A stretch of 64,000 nt of DNA from Fomitopsis serialis (lineage: Eukaryota > Basidiomycota > Agaricomycetes > Polyporales > Fomitopsidaceae), in NCBI RefSeq assembly GCF_022376445.1, contig NW_025955070.1, positions 1-64,000 on the forward strand, given 5' to 3'. A program made the translations under genes and the position numbers. Numbering within the stretch: the stretch's first letter is position 1; each line of letters starts with the position of its first letter. Below, in pieces: positions 1 to 10,757 of the stretch. Below the pieces are notes generated by a model. It made no database searches. It saw only the letters and a list, made by a program, of their open reading frames with translations, and was not told where the DNA came from.

Positions 1-2
1 AT

Positions 3-326
3 GTGTCAGTGGTTAATCCGTTCGTAGGCCTAGTGGTCAACTTGAACGTGGTCACCCGAGCACACAGAGACAGTAAGGACGACAGTGTTTGCCTCGTCTT
101 GCCCATTGGAGATTTTTCAGGTGGTGAGTTATGCCTGTTCGAGGCGGGAATAGTCATTCCGCTTCGACATGGAGATCTAGTCGTTTTTCCATCCTGCAAA
201 CTCACCCATTTCAATTTACACTATACTGGATGTCGTTCCTCCATTGTTTTACACACAGACAGAGAGATGTCGAAGTGGACGGCTGATGATCGCAATGGCT
301 GGGTTTCCAATGATCATTTCAGATAG
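3..326 (+). CDS. 2OG-Fe(II) oxygenase-like protein, C-terminal part (cut by window edge)
   Basis: The 107 readable residues look like the C-terminal double-stranded beta-helix half of a 2-oxoglutarate/Fe(II) dioxygenase. An H-R-D metal motif lies near residues 21-23, a distal His follows in a Lys-Leu-Thr-His-Phe stretch near residue 69, and an Arg in Gly-Cys-Arg-Ser-Ser could bind 2-oxoglutarate. The string between them (Gly-Gly-Glu-Leu-Cys-Leu) resembles large Agaricomycete families of TET/JBP-like or prolyl-hydroxylase-like oxygenases. The substrate cannot be told. The true start lies before the window, so the Met near base 3 should not be taken as the initiator. The reading ends at a TAG at 324-326. 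A single-exon fragment or transposon passenger is also possible, since such oxygenases often accompany fungal transposons. Confidence 0.6.
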   Translation: MSVVNPFVGLVVNLNVVTRAHRDSKDDSVCLVLPIGDFSGGELCLFEAGIVIPLRHGDLVVFPSCKLTHFNLHYTGCRSSIVLHTDREMSKWTADDRNGWVSNDHFR

Positions 327-698
327 AACGAACCGAACCTATTGACCATTATCATTGTAGTAGTACTACGTTAATGAAACCAAGTCTACGATGCTACATA
401 TTACAATCAAGTACAGGATAAGTAACGAAACCCGAAACACTTGAACAGCTCGAGAACTCTATCAGCTCGGCGCGACCAATATGGTCCCACGACTCTTCCA
501 GAACCTCGAACAGTCCCATGCGTGCAGTCTCTATCATCGGAAGAATCTCGCCCTACCACGACCGCCGGCGGAAGCCTTCCCGAACCTCCCCAGCGGCGAT
601 TCGGACTTGGGAGTCTACTCACGCGGCGTGTTATCTGATGCATATCCTTGCTGGCTAACATTCACCCATCACTCGCTGTAATCGTTCAGTACTTCAAC
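327..698. other. Intergenic, no gene seen
   Basis: No reading frame here resembles a known protein. The stretch separates the oxygenase fragment from the DUF6532-like gene and presumably holds that gene's promoter. No clear TATA box was recognised. Confidence 0.4.
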
Positions 699-3600
699 AT
701 GCCTCCTCGTCAGTCCGCACGCAACGCCGCACGCCAGTCAACAAGCCAGCAGACTGCGAAGCCCAAGGCTAGGAAGGCTGCGCCCAAGTCAACCACGACA
801 TCCAAAAAGTCAAGCGCCACGAAAGGCTTGAAGGAAGTCGCCACGGGCTCCAAACGTCCCAGGCAAGAGACACTGGTAGGGGATGGCAAGGCCTCTCAGG
901 GCGACGTCCTGTCGCCTTCCGAGAAGAAGATGTACGACCTCCTGAGAGCAAAAATGGAGCAAGCGCAGAAGCAGGCGGTCGCAGACCGCAGGTCGAGTAA
1001 GCTTTTCACTCTCACTGTCAAACTAATTCGAACTTATTTCACGTATACGTAGACATACAGAAGACGAGTACAGCCATGGTGCTGGCGGAAGATGCGTCTC
1101 GCGGAGATGCAGAGGAGGACAGCGAGGAGGAAGAAGGAGCGGCAGACGGCGTGGAAGACGGCGTGGAAGACGACGTGGAAGACGACGTGGAAGGCGGCGG
1201 CGCGGAAGGCGGCGCGGAAGACAGCGCGAACCAGGAGGATGACGACGAGCAGCCGAGACGCAAGAAGCTGAAGAAGAGCATCGTGATCAATAGCAGCGAC
1301 GACGAAGACCGTGACCAGCTTATCGAGGAGGACGGGGAGGTGGAGGCGAAGATAGTCGAGCCAGATGAACGCCCTCCGCGCGGTGAGTGCTATCAAATGG
1401 TTATAGCTATGCAACTGATATAGGTTGATTGCAAGCTAAACCTAAACCCAAGCCTGCGTACGGCAAGAGAAAGACGAGGGACGTTGAGAGTGACCACGAA
1501 GACAGGACCATGAACGATACTCAGCCTATGCTCGACCAAGACGAGCTGAGCCTGGCTGGGACTCTAGGTACGCCGGTCTATCATTAACTCATATACTAAT
1601 CTGTTTTTGGTTTTATAGGTGCTGGATCGGCAGCTGCACAGGACAAGGAAACTAGGAAGTCAACGCGCGCGTCGAAGAAGATCCCTGATGACGGTCGCAC
1701 CGCTCTCACGCAGCCTGCCAAAAGCAAGAAGGTCTGGCGTATGGACGCGGTTGTCATTGATTCGCCTCCAAGGAAGATAAGTAATATTCTCATCTCATTT
1801 GTTCATCTTGATCTGACGTAGAATGAGCACAAGGTGGTCGACAGGAAGAAGGACAAGGGCAAGGCGATCGACCAGAAGAAGAAGGCGATCGACTGGCTGG
1901 ACAGCGACACCGGTTCGGAGAGTGAGATGGGGAGGGAGGATGACGACGATGATGATGATGACGATGCCGCAAGCTACGAGTCGGGCAGTGACGGCGACCA
2001 GGAGGAAGGCAGTGAGGGCAAAGAGATGGAAAATGACAGTGATGATGAAGTGATCGTAAGTCACCGTCCCACGTTTACTACTTGAAAATACCACGATTTG
2101 CAGGTTGTCAAGGCTCCGAAGCACAAGAGCCAGCGTTCCAAAGGCAAGGGGGGTCGTCGTGGTCGCGGCAACTCGAACGAAGGGAAGTCCGTAGGACGAC
2201 GCCGCCGAGCACAAGCCAGAGATCTGCCCGAGACCGTCAAGCCCATCGTCACCTGCTCACAGATGTACCTCCGACTCCGCCTCTCTCTAGAACACGCATG
2301 GACGTCCGAGAAAATGCAGAACAGTAGCCAGCTGCCCGTCAAACACACGCTCATCAAGCGTGCAATAAGGGATGCTCGAGCTCATCGCGCCGAAAATGGG
2401 AAGAAGATATCATACCTCTCGAGTGGCTTCAAGGTTCTGGGCGCCCGAGGAACCAACCGTCTTCGCGGCGATGTCGCCAACGTGGTAAGCACATTGATTC
2501 ATTGTTTTGATCAATTCATAGCAGCTGTGTCTGGCGGTGTAGGTGTGGACGGGCGCATGTCAGCTCCGTAACGAGGTCAAGAAGAAGGCGACGACCGTGG
2601 TTGAGAATGCCTATGCCCTCGGCGGCCTCTCGACACAGCGCAGAGTTGCCGCGGCAACGTTCCTTCTCAAATGCAACATGCAGGGGAAGTTCTCACTGCC
2701 GAACTTCATCTTTGGTGACATCGACATTGCCTGGCAGGCGAACGACGCTTATGAGGTCGACACAAAGGTAAGCGAATCAAATATAAGGGCTCATGTACGT
2801 TCTTGATGGCACACAGGCGAGCTTTGTGAATCGCAAGAAACCCTTCCACCACAGAGCGATCTCCGACGTCATGGTTCAGCATTGGTTCCATGGCTCCAGG
2901 GATTCTGCCTCTGTAGCGGCTTACGACCGGTTTGCCGAGGTTCCTAACAACCTCATTGCTCTCGTCTGCAATGCGTAAGCACTCTGCAACTAAACAAGTG
3001 ATTTATGCTGATCAATATAGCTTGAGGCCGGTTGGTAGACATAGTGACTGGGAAGCATCACTTCACAAACAAGACGTATGCGCCCAAGCGAGTGTTTTAT
3101 CACTGCTATCTAGGCATGACTTATTGCTGACATATTGATAGGTGGGCCAATATCATGGGCGTACTAGATCAATTCGAGCGGAATGCCCCGGAGGCTTATG
3201 AGTCCATGAAGACGTTAATCTGGACTAACATCAGGTAAGTTGCCTACCATGGCTGTCAGTCGATCAGGGTTTATTGTCAATGCAGCGCACTGGTCGATGA
3301 ACAGAAGGCCTCGAAGTTGAAGGATGAGGCAGACGAAGGTGACGGTAATAGCGGTGCAGAAGAACAGTTCATATCCTGGAGTGACGTCGAGGTCGTCGAG
3401 GTTACCCCTAGCAACGCAGCAGCGTCTGTGAAGAAGCCGTCCGCGTCGAAGCCGTCCGCGTCGAAGCCGTCGCGTCGAAGCCGTCTGCGTCGAAGCCGTC
3501 CACGTCGAAGCCGTCCGCGTCGAACGAATCCGCGTCGAACGAATCCGCGTCGAACCCGTCTGCGTCGAACCCGTCTGCGTCGAACCCGTCTGCTCGAACC

Positions 3601-4023
3601 CGTCTGCGTCGAACCCGTCTGCGTCGAACCCGTCCGCGTCGAACCCGTCCGCGTCGACGTCGTCCGGTTTGAAGCCATCTGCGTCAAAGCCTCCATCGTC
3701 GAAGCCTCCATCGTCGAAGCCGTCCGGGTCGAAGCTGTCTCGGACCGGGTCCAAGCCGTCGTTCTCGAAGCAGCTGTCGTCGAAGCCGTCTCCATTGGCT
3801 GGGAAACCCGGAGGTAAGTTGATCTGTTCACCTTAACTACACATTTTAACACAGTATGTATGAAGTTCAGCTGAACAGGAAACTGCTGAGCTTGACCCAC
3901 AAGACTTGTCGGCTGAAAACGATGACGATGGTGAGCTGATTTTATTTTATATTATTTATATACTTGGACACTGACCAAAGCCGTGTATGCGTTCTACTTA
4001 CCACTCCAGAAGAAGTACAGTAG
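699..4023 (+). CDS. DUF6532-like protein, multi-exon, possibly decaying
   Basis: The start at 699 opens a Pro-Arg-Gln-Ser-Ala-rich basic stretch. Exons read 699-996, 1053-1382, 1436-1567, 1619-1780, 1822-2055, 2104-2484, 2543-2767 and 2817-2974, then less certain pieces to a stop near 4023. The N-terminal third is basic and Ser/Lys-rich, then strongly acidic (long Asp runs near 1940-1965), as in chromatin-associated or nucleolar proteins. Exons from 2104 to about 3235 match the basidiomycete DUF6532 pattern (helical, Arg/Lys-rich, with repeated Ala-Tyr-Ala-Leu-type helices). Two junctions are odd: exon 4 to exon 5 does not keep frame with good splice sites, and near 3030-3040 the expected continuation sits in another frame. 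The tail is the minisatellite at 3425-3790. Function is unknown. It may be a recent pseudogene. Confidence 0.55.
3425..3790 (+). repeat. 15-bp coding minisatellite with two 14-bp units
   Basis: About 22 tandem copies of a 15-bp unit, consensus aagccgtccgcgtcg or aacccgtctgcgtcg. In the first frame it encodes (Lys/Asn)-Pro-Ser-Ala-Ser. One unit near 3463 and one near 3590 are 14 bp long. Each shifts the frame, so translation passes from Lys-Pro-Ser to Arg-Arg-Ser/Thr and then to Glu-Pro-Val units. It sits in the last large exon of the DUF6532-like gene. Confidence 0.85.
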
Positions 4024-4680
4024 GTGATGTGAACAACCACTAAGATCTCATGCACATTGCGTGAGTATTGTCTCATCATTTTCCAGACAATTTTTCTCGA
4101 CCTCATATTTCAACAGAATCACACAACTACCATCTACTTCAACACTTGGAGGAATCTGAGGTTGGCTACGGCTTCTTCTGTTCTGTTCTCGGCGTCTCCG
4201 GGTCTCCGACGCCATTGCTTTGTAGTTGCTTTGTACGCTTTCGTTTTCACACTGTGTGTATGTGTACGATAGTTGGTGATCCGTGTCTCTGGTTATGTGT
4301 TTGGTAATGCAATGCATAGCCAAGCGATTATCTGGAATACCAACCAATGAGTGAATTAGTCAAACCAAGCAACAAGAATACTTGAAAGGCTTGGGTAGAC
4401 GGACGGAACTTGAAAAGACCATCAAGAATTGAGTCAGCCAGTTGCTTGAATACAAGAAGAGCATGCAACCAGTATCAGAACAATGTTGATTTCTGCTTGG
4501 TCACGCAGCTCAAGCATTTGACTTACCTTGCCCAAGACCTATTGACTATGCAAGTCTTGCAGTGCTTGTCAGGCTTGGCAAGCCATGTGAGTTTTTCCTG
4601 ATGGAGCAGGTATGTTGTCGAACATATTCTTTGACTGTAAGGTGTGAGCAGCGGCCACGTACAAGAACGAAGACACATAC
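4024..4680. other. Non-coding stretch rich in CAAG/CTTG motifs
   Basis: No convincing gene. From about 4355 to 4590 the words caag, cttg and cttgaa recur many times on both strands. This resembles the subterminal repeats of hAT elements and lies where the 3' end of the neighbouring transposase element should be. The expected last transposase exon, with the conserved Ser-x-x-Ser-Glu-Arg dimerisation region, was not found here. Confidence 0.4.
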
Positions 4681-6731
4681 CTTCTTCCTTGGAGGCGGTT
4701 GCTCGTCCTCACTCTGCTCAGTCTCGCTGCCTGTCACCTCGCTATCCTTCTTGCCATGGCGTGACAGCCAGTCTGCGTATTCATCGCGAACAAGCTGTTC
4801 GGCTGTCTTGATCCAGCCACCCTCCCACCGCGCAGACTCGAAGTATTTCAACTTGTGACGCGGATGCAAGACTACGAGAAATTAGTATAATGAAGAGGCC
4901 GGCAGTGGCAGTGCGGCATGTACTGACCCATTGCAATACGGTACGCATTCGACTCGTCAGTCTTACTGTAGTAACGGTTCAACGTTTTCTTGGCGAGACC
5001 AACTGCGGCGCGGATTGACGGGAGCACAGTTGCTTTGAGCGAGTAGTCTGTAAGATGTTCATCAAGGAGGTCCATGGCCGGGATGACCATGGCGAGGTTG
5101 GGGCTGTCGCGTGAGAAGAACTCCGTCCCGTCGACGAATATCTGAGGTGCCGGCAGTTAGCGGAGACTCGTGTTGAGTGACAAAACGTGACGAACCTTGA
5201 GAACGTCACACAGTTGAGTCACGATCTCCCACTCGTCGTCGTTCAACTCCAACCGCCGCAGGTCCATCGTCCGGTCACTGGTAAGTCCGTTGACCGCATC
5301 ACGGTACTCTAACGTGAATGCTAACATCCCATGGGTCGAGTTCCAGCGCGTGCGAACATCGCGTGGCATATTCTCTATTGCCAGCTCGAGCTCTTCAAGC
5401 ATCGCGTGCCAGGCTGGAAGGAGCTTGGTCGTGGAGTTGATGATGGATTGCGAGAGCCGGCGAAGCTATCCTAAGGTGAGTCGCTGATCTGATATCATTA
5501 CAGCCAGTATTAACCAACTTTTGCGAGCACGAGCTTGACAGGGCGCGTTGTGGCATCTAGGGCCTTGATCTCCTCCTCCGTCATGCCCTGCCGTTCATCC
5601 ACCCATCCCTCGACATTGTCATCATCGTCATCGTTGAGTCCACTGACATCCCATTCCCCAACAACGTCGTCATCATCCTCTGGTCCTTCAAGATCATCTG
5701 CCAGCTCGCGCAAGACGGCCTCTGCTGCGTCGAGGGCTGCAGCCTCGGCACCCTTCTTGCTTCGCGTGGTGTCGAACTGCCGCAGCAACGTCTTCACCAC
5801 AAGATTGAGGATGTGATCGAAGCAGCGAACGCGCGCCGCCTGGCCTCGAAACGACCCAACAAGCTGGCAGAGCTCGTCGATCATGGTATCGTTCGACGAT
5901 GCATTGTCTGCAGTGACAGAGAGAATCTGTTTGGAGCCCTTGGTGAGTCCATGCTTGAGAGCTCGTGTTTTGCCTGTACCTTATTGCTAATACCGAAGTC
6001 TTCGAGCATGTCTGCAAACACGCCCGCGAGGTTCAAGCCTGAATGAGACTTCGCAAGCTCAATGAGATCGAGGTTCAGCCGAACGGGAACACCGTTGTGC
6101 TCGAAATGGACGGAGAAGGCTACCATAGCCTTGTGATTGGGTGAGGTCCAGCAATCGGTAGCGAAGTTCAGCTCGCCGTCGTAATCCTAAGGTATGTTAT
6201 AAGATAGTTTTATGTATTGATTTCGCGTACTGACCTGAAGCATCTTCGCAATACGAGCACGCGTGCGGATGAAGACACGCTGAACGTCGCGCGCGACCGT
6301 CCAGCGAGATGGAATATAGTATTCTGGCCTCCCTGTTTTCATGAGGCTCAGAAATGCGCGGTCCTCGACGATCGTGAAGGGCCGCAGGCTTTCGGCAACC
6401 CAGCGCACGATCTCAGCACTGATAACTCGTGTAAGTAAGTACTCGTCTCCTATCCATCAATGTCAATGCTTACCGAGTCTCGTTCTTCGTATGCTGACGC
6501 ACTGAGTAGGTTACCTTTCCCTTGCCTGTGCGAGTGAATGACACCGTGAGATCACCGGATCGTAGGTAAGTCTTCACGTCATCGCGGGCCTTCTTGATTG
6601 TCCCGATCGCATCCGCAGCATCCAGAGCTTCCTCGCTGAAGCATCTTTTGACGTGTCTGCGTAGATTGCTCGTGGACGAGCGGTCTTTCTTGTCAAGCCA
6701 CCGTTTGATGGTGACATTGCAGCCATGGTTC

Positions 6732-6739
6732 ATGCACAT
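6732..6739 (+). repeat. Left target-site duplication (atgcacat)
   Basis: Eight bases directly left of the inserted element. They match the right flank atgcactc (10750-10757) at 6 of 8 positions. Eight bases is the normal duplication length for hAT insertions. Confidence 0.7.
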
Positions 6740-6749
6740 CAGGAAACCC
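6740..6749 (+). repeat. Left terminal inverted repeat (caggaaaccc)
   Basis: Ten-base terminus that is the exact reverse complement of 10740-10749. After it the two ends stay similar but imperfect (runs of C, then gaat and gcaaat words). Confidence 0.75.
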
Positions 6750-7259
6750 CCCCTACGCGAATGTGGCGCAAATCGGCGGCAAATCGCTGCGGCGCGCTTG
6801 TCGCTGCGAATGGCTTGTAAATCATTGCGAACGCCTCTCGAATAGACTGAAATGCTCTCATGTACATACACGTCGAGAAATGTTATATACATTGGGTGCC
6901 TCGATCAGCTGTGACTACAATACACAACAGTACATGTACAGACAGTTCATCTCGTCCGGCTGTGCCCATCCGGGCCGTACTGACTGTCTCGCCGACCCGT
7001 TTGTTGGTGCACCTGCTCGCCTCCTCACCTACCTGCCTGCGCGTTCCTCGGCTGTATCTGCACACTGGACATTCGGCCAGCGCGCCTGCGGTCGCCGTGC
7101 GCGTGGTGCTCGTCCGCGCCCTGTGCCCGTCCCCTTGCACTCTCGCCCGCTCGCTCGCGCACCCGCCTTCCCACTGGCCAGCCTCGGGCTACCAGCACGC
7201 CCGTTGGTCCGCTTTCCTGCCTGCTTGCTGGTTTGCCCGCCCGCCTGTTCGGTTTCTCG

Positions 7260-7500
7260 TCAACTCACTTGCTCACCAGCCCGCTTGTTCACCCACTCAC
7301 CTGCTCGCCCTGCCGCCCACCCGCGCGTTCGTCCACCCGTCCACCCGTCTGCCTGTCCGCCCGTCCGCCTGTCCGCCCGTTCGCCCGTCCGCCCGTCCGC
7401 CCACTCGCCCGTCCGCCCGCTCGCCCGTCCGCCCACTCGCCCGCTCATTCTCGTGCCCGCTTGCCCGCCTGGTTGCTCGTCTGTCTGCTCATCCACCCGC
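7260..7500 (+). repeat. Low-complexity cgcccgtc/cgcccact tandem repeat
   Basis: Degenerate tandem array of short C-rich words (cgcccgtc, cgcccact, gcccgctc). It makes open frames in several phases, which explains the long Arg-Pro-rich translations. This is satellite-like sequence, not a gene. Confidence 0.8.
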
Positions 7501-7527
7501 CGCCCATTCGTCGGCTACGTCTGCACA

Positions 7528-7543
7528 CAGGGCATTGGCCCTG
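7528..7543 (+). repeat. Palindromic core of a dispersed unit, reverse-oriented copy
   Basis: cagggc-attg-gccctg, a 6-bp perfect stem with a 4-base loop. The flanks (ttcgtcggct on the left, gcgtgctcgtgg on the right) match, in reverse orientation, the units at 9085-10140. A second reverse copy lies near 7045-7100. Confidence 0.7.
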
Positions 7544-8159
7544 CGTGCTCGTGGATGACGTATGCGTTGCTGCGCCCTGTGCTCGCCGTTAGCTTACAGG
7601 CTCGTGCGCGTCTCGACTCACCCTGCACCGCTCGCTCGTGGGCGGGTTGCGTGGCCAGTACAACAGTGCATCGTCAACCTAGTCACTAGGGTCGTCCAGC
7701 ACTGCGCGAGAGCTGCTCGTCGTAACAGAGTTTGACAGGGAGAGGGCGGGAATCGAGTTGGGCGAGCCTCGGGGACGATCAGCGCGTGATGTCAAGTCAA
7801 AATTTTCGAAGTGTGCACTTCCAGTTGAAGCACCCGCCTCGGAGTTCCCGATGTGGGCGTCTTGGGGGCCGGTACAAGTCTCTACGAGAGGGTCACAGAT
7901 GGAAAGGAGACCGACTCATGGTCCGTTACCGTGACCCTCGAAGTCACCGCCGACAATCTCGTAAGCGCGGGCGATCGCACGTAGGCCACGCGCAGAAAAC
8001 GGGCCACGGCGGGTCCACGCAGTGTCCACGGTTCCATGAGCAAGAAAGCGGCGCCGTCGGCAAGTGGGTGCACGGACCAGTGAGCGATCGCGTGGATGAG
8101 TGGCTGGCCGGCCGGCCGAGCACAGAGGAGAGCTCGGGCGAGAGGTGCATGTGAGAATG

Positions 8160-8560
8160 CGGGCGAGAGGGTGTGGGCGAGAGGGCGCGAGCAAGAGGGC
8201 GCGGGCAAGAAGGGCGGCGAGTGCACGGGCGAAACGGCGCGCGGGCGAGACAGCGGGTGAGACGACGGGCGAGACGGCACGCGGGCGAGACGACGGGCGA
8301 GACGACGGGCGAGCGAGGCGGCGGGCGGGCGAGACGGCGGGCAGACAACAGGTGTACGAGATGGTAGGCAAGAGGGACGGCAGGCGGGAGATGGCGGACC
8401 TGCGAGATGGCGAACCCGCGAGATGGCGAACCCGCGAGATGGCGAACCCGCGAGATGACGGGCGCAGGAGACAGCGGGCTTGCGAGACGGTGGGGCGTGC
8501 GATGGAGATAGCACGACGGTGGGCAAGCGAGACGGCGGGCGAGAACGGTGGCTGGGTGAG
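8160..8560 (+). repeat. Low-complexity gggcgagacgac-type repeat
   Basis: G-rich degenerate tandem words (gggcgagacgac, gcgggcgagac) in the middle of the inserted element. It is close to the reverse complement of the C-rich array in the left half, giving the element its fold-back character. Confidence 0.75.
8402..8465 (+). repeat. 16-bp tandem repeat, 4 copies
   Basis: gcgagatggcgaaccc repeated three times exactly, followed by a fourth diverged copy. Confidence 0.9.
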
Positions 8561-9491
8561 ACAGCAGGTGAACGCGTGGTATCGCTCTCACCTGTCTCCC
8601 AGCAGCGCGAGACGAAGAAGTCAGACAAGTTGCAAGTAAGTAATAGTATGCCTGCCCTGAGTGTGATCGGTCACATGACTCACCTCGCCACGTCGCACAT
8701 CCGGTCGTCGAGTGCACTCTATCCAGAGCGCTCGCGTTGGGCCCCGCAGAAACTCGATGAGAAGACAAAACGAAGGGGCAAGCAACTCCAAAGAGGGCAG
8801 AAAGGCTCGCAGGTGAGTTCGTCACCCGTGCTTATCTGACTACCCCTTTACAGGCCTGCGTTTCCACCCGCGCGTCCGCCCGCCCAGCCGTCTGTCTGCT
8901 CTGGCACCAGCTCTATGGCACACCCGCTCGCGACTGTGGGCGGGGCGGGGGCGCGCAGAACACACAATGAGGGGACGGCAGGCACGTTAGCGAGGGACGA
9001 GCGAACAGAGGTGAGCGTAGACGCACGCGAGCGAGGGAGCTGAATGCAGTCACAGGGCGCGGCGACCTGAAGCACGATGCGGACGTCGACCGCGAGCGGG
9101 CTCGGCGACTGCCCAGCACGCAAACACGGTCAACGAACGGACCACAGGCGCTTGATTGAAGGCGTCGGAAGGGGCAGGGACAGGGTGCAAGGCCGCAGGC
9201 GCGTGAGGGAGTACCGGGTGACCGCGACGGTAGGCAGGGCCAGGCCGCGCTCAACACATGCCAACCGCGACTGACGCACGGACCGTACGCATCGGCATAG
9301 GGCATAGTAGCGGGCGAGCAGGTGGGCGGGCGACGACACAAGCCGGCGAGACACGCACGGCGACCGCGAGTGCACAGGGCGGATGCCTCGTACGCAAGCA
9401 CGGCCGACGAACGGGCTGCACGCAAGAGCAGGAGAAGGAAGCCGGCGATGGAGAGTAGAGCCAGGACGCGCCCAACACACGCCGACCGCGA

Positions 9492-9517
9492 GCGCGCTGG
9501 GCAAATGCCCAGCGCGC
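9492..9517 (+). repeat. Perfect 12-bp-stem palindrome in a dispersed unit
   Basis: gcgcgctgggca / tgcccagcgcgc around an aa loop. This is the best preserved hairpin of the family. Confidence 0.85.
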
Positions 9518-9704
9518 AGGCACAGCCGACGAATGCGCGCAACGCGAGCGGGAAAGCAGGCGAGCGGGTGGACAGGTGAGCAGGCAGGGACTGACAAGTA
9601 CACGGGTGAGGGCGAGCAGGTGACCAGGCGGGCGGGCGGGTACACGAGCGAACAGGCGGGTCGGCGGGGACACGAGCGCGGGACGACACATGCCAACCGC
9701 GAGC

Positions 9705-9726
9705 GTACTGGGCGAATGCCCAGTAC
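9705..9726 (+). repeat. 9-bp-stem palindrome with changes in both arms
   Basis: gtactgggc-gaat-gcccagtac. Compared with the unit at 9492, the outer stem bases differ in both arms together, so pairing is kept. Confidence 0.85.
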
Positions 9727-10460
9727 ACAAGCACGGCCGATGAACGCGCGCACAAACGAGCGTCGAGCGGGCAGATGGATGAGCGGGCGTGCAGGCGGAT
9801 AGGGACGAAAGCGGGCAGATGAGCGGGGAAGCAGGCAGACAGGTGGGGAAGCGAGCAGACGGGCAGACGGGCAGACGGGCGAGGAGTTGCCGAGGACGAG
9901 TCGGTGGACCGGGTGTGGCAACACGGCACGGCACCGCGTACAGCACACCGACCGCAAGCGCATTGGGCGAACGCCCAGCACGCAAGCACGGCCGACAAAT
10001 GGGCTGTGCGTGCGTGAGCGGGAGATAGGAGATGGCGACGGTGGGCAGTGCCAGAACGTGCCCAACACACGCTGACCGCGAGCGCGTAGGGCCAGTGCCC
10101 CGCGTGCAAACGCAGCCGACGAGTGCGCCGTGGGTACGGGCACAGCGTCCAGGCGGAAGGCGTGCGGACGGTACGTACAGATGGGAAACAAGCGGACGCG
10201 AGCGAGCTGATGCTCTTGTCAACAGGTGAAGGGCTGGTGAGGGATGGTGGGAATATTAATGCGCAAGTGGGAGCATGGGCGAGCGGGGAGGACCGTGAGT
10301 GGGGAGGACTGTGAGTGGGAAGGACCGTGAGTGGGGAGCATGACGAGCAGGGAGGATCATGGTGAGTGGGGAGCATGAGGATAATGAGGACGGCCGGTGC
10401 GGGTGCAGGCAACAAGCCTGAACCCGTGCTGGTACCACCGAGGGAAGCCAACCCGTGGTG

Positions 10461-10480
10461 CACCGCCGATACCGGCGGTG
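10461..10480 (+). repeat. 8-bp-stem palindrome near the right end of the insert
   Basis: caccgccg-atac-cggcggtg. The surrounding 10380-10510 is rich in acccgt/acgggt words resembling hAT subterminal repeats, so a smaller nested hAT end may lie here. Confidence 0.7.
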
Positions 10481-10739
10481 AACCCGGGTATGGTACGGGT
10501 ACACGGGAAAGGGTGGAAGAAAGTATTAGTGGTTCGAATTATGCATGTAAATACAGCTGGCCAATCGATGTGAATTGAAGTATCCAATTGATATGATTGA
10601 GCATGCATTTACTCGCAATTCACAACTGTTGGACATCAATTCGTGCGAATTTGTGCGAGGAAATCGGGGGGGTCAAGTAAATGGGGTGTCCAGGAAGTTT
10701 ATGCAAATTTATGTGAATTTGCACAAATTCACATGGGGT

Positions 10740-10749
10740 GGGTTTCCTG
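10740..10749 (-). repeat. Right terminal inverted repeat
   Basis: gggtttcctg, the reverse complement of the left end. The adjoining 10690-10739 carries several atttgcaa/gaattt words. Confidence 0.75.
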
Positions 10750-10757
10750 ATGCACTC
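10750..10757 (+). repeat. Right target-site duplication (atgcactc)
   Basis: Pairs with 6732-6739 (6 of 8 bases). It lies inside the zinc-finger exon of the host transposase. Confidence 0.7.

Larger units (their letters stand above)
9085..10140 (+). repeat. Family of dispersed ~60-110-bp palindromic units
   Basis: At least five clear copies, centred near 9110, 9385, 9505, 9715 and 9972, with a diverged one near 10093 and a partial one near 9250. The shared plan is gaccgcgagcgc, then a hairpin around tgggc-aaat-gccca, then cgcaagcacggccgacgaa. Several are preceded by cccaacacacgccgacc. Spacers are G-rich simple repeats. The units are spaced irregularly, so this is a dispersed family rather than one tandem array. 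Confidence 0.7.
6740..10749. mobile_element. Non-autonomous hAT-like element, 4,010 bp, inserted in a hAT transposase gene
   Basis: The left end begins caggaaaccccccc and the right end finishes ggggtgggtttcctg, an inverted repeat of caggaaaccc. Both flanks inside the ends carry repeats of gcgaat/gcaaat/aatttg, as in hAT subterminal binding sites. Deleting the element with one 8-bp duplication rejoins the host transposase in frame through its zinc finger. The interior shows no transposase. It contains very GC-rich simple repeats that give long but low-complexity open frames (Arg-Pro-Ala-rich or Gly-Glu-Thr-Ala-rich), which I do not regard as genes, plus dispersed palindromic units. The left half is C-rich and the right half G-rich on this strand, so the element is roughly a large imperfect fold-back. 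Confidence 0.75.

Noticed and set aside
1034..1414. Antisense open frames opposite the acidic part of the DUF6532-like gene
   Set aside because: They mirror the Asp/Glu-rich codons on the other strand and have no family resemblance.
3215..3900. Antisense Asp-Gly-Phe-Asp repeat protein opposite the minisatellite
   Set aside because: It is the reverse reading of the 15-bp repeat; no start or splice context supports it.
6763..10463. Very long open frames, up to 516 codons, within 6.8-10.5 kb on both strands
   Set aside because: Translations are Arg/Pro/Ala or Gly/Arg/Thr low-complexity, open in several phases at once, and follow the short DNA repeats. They are repeat artefacts inside the inserted element.
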